From contig JAOTST010000022.1 in assembly GCA_029864785.1 (NCBI GenBank), positions 1-10,682 on the forward strand: a stretch of 10,682 nucleotides of DNA, written 5' to 3'. A program made the translations under genes and the position numbers. This stretch comes from Chromatiales bacterium (GTDB taxonomy: Bacteria; Pseudomonadota; Gammaproteobacteria; Thiohalomonadales; Thiohalomonadaceae). Of this stretch, positions 5,866-10,682 are shown piece after piece (position 1 is the first letter of the stretch; each line of letters starts with the position of its first letter). The notes under the pieces were generated by a model that saw only the letters and a list, made by a program, of their open reading frames with translations, ran no database searches and was not told the origin of the DNA.

Positions 5866-6132
5866 TTAATCTGGCATCTTATTTTCTGGTGGGCAGAGAG
5901 ACTCAATCAACCGTTCCACATCTTGCGTACAACAGCCAATGCCCATTGTGGCATAGGTCTCTATTTTTACCTCTTCTACTGTTGTAGCACCATTGGCGAT
6001 GGCATGGATAATATCCCGCCTAAGAACCTCGTTACAGGTGCAGAGATTTCGGTCTAAATCCTTTTTAAGAATCGGCGGAAGGTCATCCAGAGCATCGATG
6101 ACCTCGGCGGTCTGTTCTTTAAACGGCATCAT
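5866..6132 (-). CDS. Bfd-like [2Fe-2S]-binding candidate with CC in place of CxxC
   Basis: An 88-residue protein. Residues 28-80 match the BFD-like [2Fe-2S] domain: CTCNEV at 31-36, the helical DIIHAIANGATTVEEV, then GIGCCTQDVERLIESL at 64-79. In typical members the cluster is held by CxC and CxxC. Here the second pair is the adjacent Cys67-Cys68, the position of the usual last cysteine is Gln70, and an extra Cys80 follows. Bfd proteins release iron from bacterioferritin, and related domains sit in nitrite reductases and other redox enzymes. The role here is unknown, and no bacterioferritin gene is in the window. An N-terminal extension of about 27 residues precedes the domain. Two ATG codons lie in a row at the start and neither has a good ribosome site. 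It lies 21 bases after the peptidase gene and 11 before the 63-residue gene. Confidence 0.8.
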   Translation of the reverse strand: MMPFKEQTAEVIDALDDLPPILKKDLDRNLCTCNEVLRRDIIHAIANGATTVEEVKIETYATMGIGCCTQDVERLIESLCPPENKMPD

Positions 6133-6153
6133 ATTTTTGATGGATTTTGAATA

Positions 6154-7029
6154 TCAATCGATCCGAACCTTTTTAGTCTCTTTGGCCTCTATCTTATTGG
6201 CTTTTAACCAGCGACTAAATTCAGATGGAATCGGAGCTCTCACAACAGAATTTATAATACGACTATGGTTAATAGCTTCACGCGCCTCTGCCGTGCGGTT
6301 TTTATTTAACGGATGGGTATTAAAAAACTCAACTTCACCACGGTCGCTATATTCGGAATTTAAAACATCAAATAGCCCAATCGCACCTTCAGCACTCCCA
6401 TAAATTTTAACAAGACTATCTATCGCATCTTTGTCGGCCAGATGCTCATTCTCACGAGAATATTTCATTAAAGTGACCATGCTGGTTGTGCCCAGTAAAT
6501 CATTCACCACACTGTTGCCTGATGAGGCGCCTAAAAAAGAGAGAGCAAGACCAATAACTGCGCCATGGCTAGCATTTAAAATGGGGTGGCGATGTTTAAT
6601 ATGGGAAACTTCATGGGCGATGATCATTGAGAGTTCATCTTCGTATTTAAGTTTTTCCAGCAATCCTCGATATAAAACAATATGTCCACCAAGAGTTGCA
6701 AAAGCATTAACGACATCGTCATTCACATAATGCACAGTAATATGCATCTGCTCTGGCAGGTTAAAGCTGTTGATTACTTTTTGGGATATTTTCGCAAGGT
6801 AGGGGGGCAAGGGTTCAACGCCCTGCATCTCTGTAAAGCTGGACATGGGTAGATTTTGTTCTACCTCAAATGGAATTTGATCGGCAAAATTGTCAACAAC
6901 GAAAATAAGTAGTGAGACGATCGCAAAAATAGCGCCAATCACACCCACAGTGAGAATAACAAGCTCCTTTAATGGATTTGTCTTGCTTGTATTTATTCCC
7001 TCGGGGATCTCTGGGTTTGAGTACTCCAT
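6154..7029 (-). CDS. Membrane-anchored M48-family metallopeptidase
   Basis: A 291-residue zinc peptidase. One strong membrane helix lies at residues about 22-45, after a short polar N-terminus. The M48 core follows: HEVSH at 139-143 (zinc ligands His139 and His143, catalytic Glu140) and SRENEHLAD at 191-199, where Glu195 is the third zinc ligand. NTHPLNKNR near residue 240 is the conserved M48 downstream motif. A second hydrophobic stretch at about 154-168 may be buried, as in other family members. The single N-terminal anchor suggests that the catalytic domain faces the periplasm, although this depends on topology. The family includes HtpX and the BepA and LoiP envelope proteases, which degrade misfolded proteins. 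It lacks the four-span layout of HtpX and the lipobox of LoiP. It starts 7 bases after the membrane-anchored YbjQ-type gene, so the two are probably coupled. Confidence 0.92.
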   Translation of the reverse strand: MEYSNPEIPEGINTSKTNPLKELVILTVGVIGAIFAIVSLLIFVVDNFADQIPFEVEQNLPMSSFTEMQGVEPLPPYLAKISQKVINSFNLPEQMHITVHYVNDDVVNAFATLGGHIVLYRGLLEKLKYEDELSMIIAHEVSHIKHRHPILNASHGAVIGLALSFLGASSGNSVVNDLLGTTSMVTLMKYSRENEHLADKDAIDSLVKIYGSAEGAIGLFDVLNSEYSDRGEVEFFNTHPLNKNRTAEAREAINHSRIINSVVRAPIPSEFSRWLKANKIEAKETKKVRID

Positions 7030-7036
7030 AATTTAA

Positions 7037-7483
7037 CTAATTAGGAGTAAGCGCCGTTCCATATGCAAGAACTTCAACGGAACCAATTTTGTTTCTTCTG
7101 CCCTTATGAATACTTGCAGTCTCAAGTTTCAAATTAAAAACCATGCTGGCTCCGAGGCGGTCAGCTTCCTCTTTCATTCTAAGGATTGCTTCACGTCGTG
7201 CACGGTCAAGAAGGGTTTCGTACGAGGTCATACGGCCTCCAACAAGGTTGCGTAGACCCGCAATGAATCGTTTGAAATAATCCACCGAAATGACCACGCT
7301 GCCACTCACTAACTGGCTGTCAAAGTTTGGATTCCCCTGCGGTGGTATACGGCTCGCAATTGCTGGAATAGCGTTTAAAGTTTTTTCACGCTTACGTATT
7401 GAGGCATAGTGTGTTGACTCTGAATAGCGTCCAAAGCCATATCCTAAGGCAAGTAATGTAACTAATATAATTAGATCAGCCAT
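7037..7483 (-). CDS. YbjQ-family protein with an N-terminal membrane anchor
   Basis: A 148-residue protein. Residues 3-19 (LIILVTLLALGYGFGRY) form one membrane helix or signal anchor. A basic linker follows, and residues about 57-147 are a YbjQ-type domain, with VSGSVVISVDYFKRF, GGRMTSYETLLDRARREAILRMKEEA, LGASMVFNLKLET and a C-terminal AYGTA. It clearly shares this domain with the next gene upstream (7489-7803), pointing to duplication followed by gain or loss of the anchor. YbjQ proteins (UPF0145) form small ring-like oligomers; a metal-binding role has been proposed from structure and is not firmly established. It lies 5 bases after its paralogue and 7 before the M48 peptidase gene, so the three probably act together. 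No good ribosome site precedes the ATG, which fits translational coupling. Confidence 0.87.
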   Translation of the reverse strand: MADLIILVTLLALGYGFGRYSESTHYASIRKREKTLNAIPAIASRIPPQGNPNFDSQLVSGSVVISVDYFKRFIAGLRNLVGGRMTSYETLLDRARREAILRMKEEADRLGASMVFNLKLETASIHKGRRNKIGSVEVLAYGTALTPN

Positions 7484-7488
7484 AACAG

Positions 7489-7803
7489 TTACTCAACGAT
7501 TACAGCAGTGCCATAGGCAAACAGTTCAGCAGCGCCAGCAGCAATGCTTGACGTAGAAAAGCGTATATTCAATACAGCGTTGGCTCCAACTGCCTTGGCT
7601 TGTTCAAGCATGCGTTCATGAGCCTCCTGTCGTGATTCCTGCAACAACTCGGTATAGCCTTTTAGTTCGCCGCCAAAGATGTTTTTCAGGCCAGCCATAA
7701 GGTCGCGACCAACATGCTTGGCGCGGACAGAACTGCCTTGCACCAAACCTAAATGTTTTGTGATTTTCTTCCCAGGTAAAATTTCAAGGTTACTGACGAT
7801 CAT
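7489..7803 (-). CDS. YbjQ-family (UPF0145) protein
   Basis: A 104-residue cytoplasmic protein that is a complete YbjQ-type domain: LGLVQGSSVRAKHVGRD, then GGELKGYTELLQESRQEAHERMLEQAKAVGANAVLNIRF and a C-terminal AYGTAVIVE. Length and motifs match the E. coli YbjQ family. The start is well supported by GGGAG seven bases before the ATG, the best ribosome site in this operon, so it is taken as the first gene. It is followed after 5 bases by a membrane-anchored paralogue and then by an M48 peptidase. The function of the family is unknown. The pairing suggests a soluble and an anchored subunit working with the peptidase, which is inference. Confidence 0.9.
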   Translation of the reverse strand: MIVSNLEILPGKKITKHLGLVQGSSVRAKHVGRDLMAGLKNIFGGELKGYTELLQESRQEAHERMLEQAKAVGANAVLNIRFSTSSIAAGAAELFAYGTAVIVE

Positions 7804-7968
7804 TGATTAACTCCCTTTTTTTGTAAATATTATTATCTTGGTAAATCTCTATCTGCCTTGATATTTATCGTAACACTTAATTAAACGGAGGTCTTTAGGC
7901 TCTCTTTTTCCTAAAACATCAACGCAGTGTGCATCAACAGAGGGTTTAATCGAGCCTGGCTCCATTAA
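7804..7968. other. 165-base upstream region of the YbjQ-M48 operon
   Basis: An AT-rich gap that should hold the promoter of the six-gene minus-strand operon, since the first gene has a good ribosome site and no gene lies closer upstream. I could not pick a convincing -35/-10 pair. No long inverted repeat is present. GGAGG on the plus strand at 7887-7891 is not followed by a start codon. Confidence 0.5.
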
Positions 7969-8568
7969 TTATTTTTTAGAGCTAAACAACCCGTCAGTCT
8001 TCATTTTTTCAGCCACACGCTGTAAAAATTGTATGGCATACTTTTTATCGAGTAGAGCTGAATTTTTATTTTTTATAGTACGATCATTTTCAATCTGCGT
8101 GCTGGCGTTGACGCTGGCAATCCAGTTTGATCTTCTCCTGATTGGGTCTAGCAAGCGAACATCAAACTTATAATCAACCTGTGTGGTTTTACTGTTAGAA
8201 CTTACATTAGAACTGTCGGCATAGATAAGCAGTATTTTATTATTGGCGGCAGCTTCATCGCCATCTGGTCTTACGATATATGTAAAAGGCATTCTATCTT
8301 TACTGACTCTAACTCCTGTCACGTTAATACCATAGGTAGAAAACACCTCTTTAGCATTGTTCATAAGGTATGTTCCAAAATCATTAAAGCCGGTTTCCTC
8401 AGATAAATTCGAATTCATTTCAGATTTATAATAGACAAACTCAAAGCTACTGATTGTTGCACCATGAATACCATAGTATCGAGAGGTCTGCACAGAGGGC
8501 TCTGCTCCGCATACGGAAACGGTAAGAGCTAATGTGATGATTAAAGATAGTCGGGTGATAAACTGCAT
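7969..8568 (-). CDS. Predicted exported protein, unknown function
   Basis: A 199-residue protein with an N-terminal signal peptide (residues 1 to about 22: MQFITR, a hydrophobic core, then VCGAEP). The cysteine is not in a proper lipobox because Val precedes it, so cleavage by signal peptidase I after Ala22 is more likely than lipidation. The mature part is polar and rich in Asn and Ser, with alternating beta-like segments (SSFEFVYYKSE, GVRVSKDRMPFTYIVR, KILLIYADSS, QVDYKFDVRLLD). It ends in a helical, basic tail (KKYAIQFLQRVAEKMKTDG). This looks like a compact periplasmic domain. I do not recognise a family. Its ribosome site (AAGGAA) is eleven bases from the ATG, longer than usual. It is followed by the YbjQ-M48 operon on the same strand after 165 bases. 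Confidence 0.78.
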   Translation of the reverse strand: MQFITRLSLIITLALTVSVCGAEPSVQTSRYYGIHGATISSFEFVYYKSEMNSNLSEETGFNDFGTYLMNNAKEVFSTYGINVTGVRVSKDRMPFTYIVRPDGDEAAANNKILLIYADSSNVSSNSKTTQVDYKFDVRLLDPIRRRSNWIASVNASTQIENDRTIKNKNSALLDKKYAIQFLQRVAEKMKTDGLFSSKK

Positions 8569-8631
8569 AACGATTGATGTTCCTTGAATGAATTTAAATG
8601 TGCTATAAATTAATCGAGTCTAAAGAATAAG

Positions 8632-8690
8632 TGGGGACAGAAGAAGCTTTATTTGATTAGCAATGTGTTATTTCAATGCCTGACCCTGTC
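8632..8690. repeat. Possible REP-like imperfect inverted repeat remnant
   Basis: GTGGGGACAG at 8631-8640 and CTGACCCTGTC at 8680-8690 form an imperfect inverted pair around an AT-rich middle, in a 129-base non-coding gap. GGGGACAG with CTGACCC ends resembles short intergenic repeats seen near REP-associated transposases in gammaproteobacteria. A single degenerate copy is weak evidence. The gap at 9591-9696 contains a similar ACAGACCCC string. Confidence 0.3.
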
Positions 8691-8697
8691 GATTTTG

Positions 8698-8877
8698 TCA
8701 CGGTCTTTCGACCTCTTTTGCTTTACCAAGCCTAATGGCCTTTTGAAGCACTTGCTTGTTAATTAATTCGGTCTCTTTGGTGCTGATGTTTCGAGTTTTC
8801 CAGCTATTACCATCATCAGAAATAATTTCAACGACCATGTCGGGAAGCTCAAATTTTGTACCAATCATTTTATCCAC
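8698..8877 (-). CDS. 59-residue conserved hypothetical protein (copy B)
   Basis: A homologue of the protein encoded at 5663-5854. The two share MDK-IG near the start, then a DDG, a TRNIST-ET block and the helix VLQ-AI-LGKA-E. An ATG further upstream at 8907 keeps the frame open. I choose the GTG at 8877 because it brings the start into line with copy A (MDKMIGTKF against MDKLIGKTF) and has AAAGG seven bases upstream. The protein is soluble, without signal or membrane span, and its function is unknown. Its neighbours on the same strand are a methyltransferase gene upstream and the exported-protein gene downstream, which differ from the surroundings of copy A. It therefore seems to be an independent unit rather than part of a larger duplicated block. 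Confidence 0.72.
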   Translation of the reverse strand: MDKMIGTKFELPDMVVEIISDDGNSWKTRNISTKETELINKQVLQKAIRLGKAKEVERP

Positions 8878-8951
8878 AAATAAACCTTTTAAAAGTAAGG
8901 GTTGCATCCCCTTTATTTTTTGAAAGTCTCAATATGAGACTGGCCCCTTTT

Positions 8952-9590
8952 TTAACGCAATGGCTTCCTGGCAATCAACGTATATTCATCAATTGATTCA
9001 CTGAATTTTATTTTTTCAATAACAGTGAAACCAGCCTGTTCAAGGGATTGTTCTATCTTCTGGGTTGACAGTATATTAATCAATGGCATAAAACCAAGTT
9101 TTCCGGCTAATCGGATAAGTTTTCCAGTGATTATACTTTTATCACCCAGGCATGCGGTTTCTAAAATAAATAGGCCATCCGGTTTAAGTATCTCATAGAT
9201 ACGCCTAACAGCCTCATCAAGGTCTTCATAAAAATGCAGCACATAAAATGCCGTGACGACATTAAAGCGACTCGCTTCAAAACGAGAATCAAAAATAGTG
9301 GCTTCTACAAAATCAACATTGCTAATTTCACGTTCAACCTTTCTTGTCTCCGCAATATCCAGTAATTTTCTGGATATATCAATGCCTGTCACATGCTTTA
9401 CACTATTTGCAAGATCATCACACTGGGTTCCAGTAGCACAACCAATATCCAGCACATCATCATCCGATGACAGGTAAGATTTTAATTTCTCGATCTTCCT
9501 CTGGTAAGCATCAAGGTCAGCAATGGGTGATGCAGCATATTTTTTTGCGATCAGATTCCAGAATTTCTCAGGTGACGTTCTAAATAGCAT
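8952..9590 (-). CDS. Class I SAM-dependent methyltransferase
   Basis: A 212-residue Rossmann-fold methyltransferase. Motif I is VLDIGCATGTQ at residues 46-56, where SAM binds, followed by the acidic end of strand 2 in VTGIDIS. VEATIFDS lies at the motif II region, FNVVTAFYVLHFYED is motif IV/post-IV, and LKPDGLFILET is the usual motif VI segment. The C-terminal part (about residues 150-205) carries the substrate cap (LINILSTQKIEQSLEQAGF). The sequence resembles the broad Methyltransf_11/25 group, which acts on small molecules, lipids or quinones, so the substrate cannot be told. The start ATG has AGG close upstream. It lies 74 bases before the start of copy B of the small hypothetical gene, on the same strand, and base use is AT-rich like its neighbours. 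Confidence 0.88.
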   Translation of the reverse strand: MLFRTSPEKFWNLIAKKYAASPIADLDAYQRKIEKLKSYLSSDDDVLDIGCATGTQCDDLANSVKHVTGIDISRKLLDIAETRKVEREISNVDFVEATIFDSRFEASRFNVVTAFYVLHFYEDLDEAVRRIYEILKPDGLFILETACLGDKSIITGKLIRLAGKLGFMPLINILSTQKIEQSLEQAGFTVIEKIKFSESIDEYTLIARKPLR

Positions 9591-9696
9591 GTGCCTATCC
9601 TATTTGTAGATAAAAGAAGCTTGCCCCTTTTATTTTTAATCCTTTAGTTTTTACACAGACCCCAAATCGTTTCAATTAAGTGTCGTGTCCACAGAA

Positions 9697-9945
9697 TTAT
9701 GTTTTAGACTTTGTAACTTTTGAAGCAGAACTTACTCGTACGGCAACAACTGTAAAAATAATTGCCAATGGAAAGAATATGGCCAACAAGATCAAAAGAT
9801 CGTTTTTTGAGGCTGTGATTTCAATATTGCTTCCAGGATGGTGATCTACCCCAACATCTAAGATATTGAGTAGTCCAAGAATCCCAACCACCACACCACT
9901 CCATGCAGCAATTGCAAATAGCCAAAAACCAGTAGTATCTTTCAA
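9697..9945 (-). CDS. Small two-helix membrane protein with TTG start
   Basis: An 82-residue protein with two membrane helices, residues about 7-27 (FWLFAIAAWSGVVVGILGLL) and 48-70 (DLLILLAIFFPLAIIFTVVAV). They are joined by a polar loop with DHHPGSN, and a basic Ser/Lys tail follows. The start codon is TTG: GAAGGAG lies at the right distance (GGAG eight bases before it) and no in-frame ATG lies nearby. I do not recognise a family. The basic tail suggests that both ends are cytoplasmic by the positive-inside rule. It stands alone between the methyltransferase gene (106-base gap) and the ICMT-like gene (31-base gap). It may be transcribed together with the latter, since both are on the minus strand. 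Confidence 0.68.
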   Translation of the reverse strand: MKDTTGFWLFAIAAWSGVVVGILGLLNILDVGVDHHPGSNIEITASKNDLLILLAIFFPLAIIFTVVAVRVSSASKVTKSKT

Positions 9946-9976
9946 TCAAAACTCTCCTTCTAGGCGCGCAACTCTC

Positions 9977-10682
9977 TCAGTATATCCCAGGAATCAACCG
10001 ATAGCGTACGCGTCGTGCATAGTTCGGATAGCCCGGTAACTCTTCCTGTAAAGTCTGGTCTTCAAGTCCGGTTCTAATCCCCGTGATGATGAGTGCCGCC
10101 GCCGCAGGAATCAGCGTCCATACTGAGCCCAGGGCAAGAACAATACCGAACAGTGGAAGAATATTTCCGGCATAACCCGGATGCCGCACAAACCGGTACG
10201 GGCCACTGTCACACACCACATGCCCTCGATCTGTCTGAATACGCACCACGCTGGAAAAAAAGCGGTTCTCAACCAATGCCCATGAAGCGAAAGCGTATCC
10301 GAGCGAGATCAAAATGAAGCCCGTCACGATGAGCCATAACGGAAATTCGGAGGACCAGTTATAGCGGTGGTCCAGCCCTGCGATGATGACCATAGGGAAC
10401 ACCAGACTCACCGCCATCAGTGGCGCAAGCACTTTGTCCCAGGATTTTGCGTTTTGGATATTTTCAATATTTTGTCTTTCGGATGTTATTCCGGGATGTC
10501 GTTGTTCCGCCCACATGCGCCCACCAATACCAGCGGCCAAGATCAGCATGGCATAGAGCCACGCCTGCCACCAGCCGAGGTCCCCACCGCATATGAATAA
10601 AATCAGCGGGATTAGGAGATACGCCACAACTAATCTGATCCACTGGCGAGGGGATACCGTTTGAGCGGCCTCTTCATAAACC
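9977..10682 (-). CDS. Isoprenylcysteine-methyltransferase-like membrane protein, 5' end outside window
   Basis: About 234 residues are visible. The frame stays open to the right edge, so the GTG at 10627 is unlikely to be the start: residues encoded upstream of it (RQWIRLVV) continue naturally into the first membrane helix. Several membrane spans are seen, followed by the ICMT/PEMT signature VRHPGYAGN (10172-10198) and the C-terminal ETLQ-like segment EDQTLQEELPGYPNYARRVRYRLIPGIY. In this superfamily these parts bind SAM and form the active site at the membrane face. Bacterial members methylate lipids or small molecules; protein isoprenylcysteine is not expected, and the substrate is unknown. 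Base composition is visibly GC-richer than in the genes from 5.3 to 9.9 kb. Confidence 0.88.
   Translation of the reverse strand, partial: VYEEAAQTVSPRQWIRLVVAYLLIPLILFICGGDLGWWQAWLYAMLILAAGIGGRMWAEQRHPGITSERQNIENIQNAKSWDKVLAPLMAVSLVFPMVIIAGLDHRYNWSSEFPLWLIVTGFILISLGYAFASWALVENRFFSSVVRIQTDRGHVVCDSGPYRFVRHPGYAGNILPLFGIVLALGSVWTLIPAAAALIITGIRTGLEDQTLQEELPGYPNYARRVRYRLIPGIY

Noticed and set aside
7887..7891. GGAGG Shine-Dalgarno-like site on the plus strand
   Set aside because: No start codon follows at usable distance and no plus-strand frame of any length opens there.
7928..7970. GAGCC-T-GGCTC palindrome after the exported-protein gene as a terminator
   Set aside because: A one-base loop cannot form a stable hairpin and no T-run follows on the minus strand.

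Overview
This window looks like a piece of a gammaproteobacterial chromosome. The main reasons are a YebG homologue, a Tas-type aldo/keto reductase, a GreA/GreB-related factor and the general gene style. The species cannot be fixed from the sequence. Base composition is moderate in the first 5.2 kb, clearly AT-rich between about 5.3 and 9.95 kb, and GC-richer again in the last 0.7 kb. No rRNA, tRNA, CRISPR array, transposase or integrase is seen. No gene-free stretch exceeds about 210 bases.

Left block (1-3431). The 3' part of a PAS-GGDEF diguanylate cyclase runs in from the left edge. It is followed by a Tas-like aldo/keto reductase on the plus strand. Facing it on the minus strand is a small SOS-type group in the order lexA, yebG and a GreA/GreB-like gene. 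The LexA is a full self-cleaving repressor, but its DNA-recognition helix is unlike that of E. coli. No CTGT-N8-ACAG box is seen upstream of lexA or yebG. Both carry instead a GAAC-N7-GAAC-type direct repeat, the class known from Alphaproteobacteria. This is the most informative regulatory observation in the window.

Middle block (3550-5284). A LysR regulator and a cytochrome b561-type membrane haem protein are divergently transcribed. The 208-base region between them holds a palindrome close to lysR. It also holds a 91-base element closed by a perfect 14-bp inverted repeat with smaller hairpins inside. A strong intrinsic terminator follows the cytochrome gene.

Right block (5315-9945), all on the minus strand. 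A compact run of six genes reads, in transcription order: a YbjQ-family protein, a membrane-anchored YbjQ-family protein, a membrane M48 metallopeptidase, a Bfd-like [2Fe-2S] candidate, a 63-residue protein and a lipoprotein. The spacings (5, 7, 21, 11 and 15 bases) suggest one operon for an envelope or protein-quality function, which is inference. Upstream of it lie an exported protein of unknown function, a second copy of the 63-residue protein family, a SAM-dependent methyltransferase and a small two-helix membrane protein that starts with TTG.

Right edge. An isoprenylcysteine-methyltransferase-like membrane protein (ICMT/PEMT fold) runs off the window; its true start is outside.
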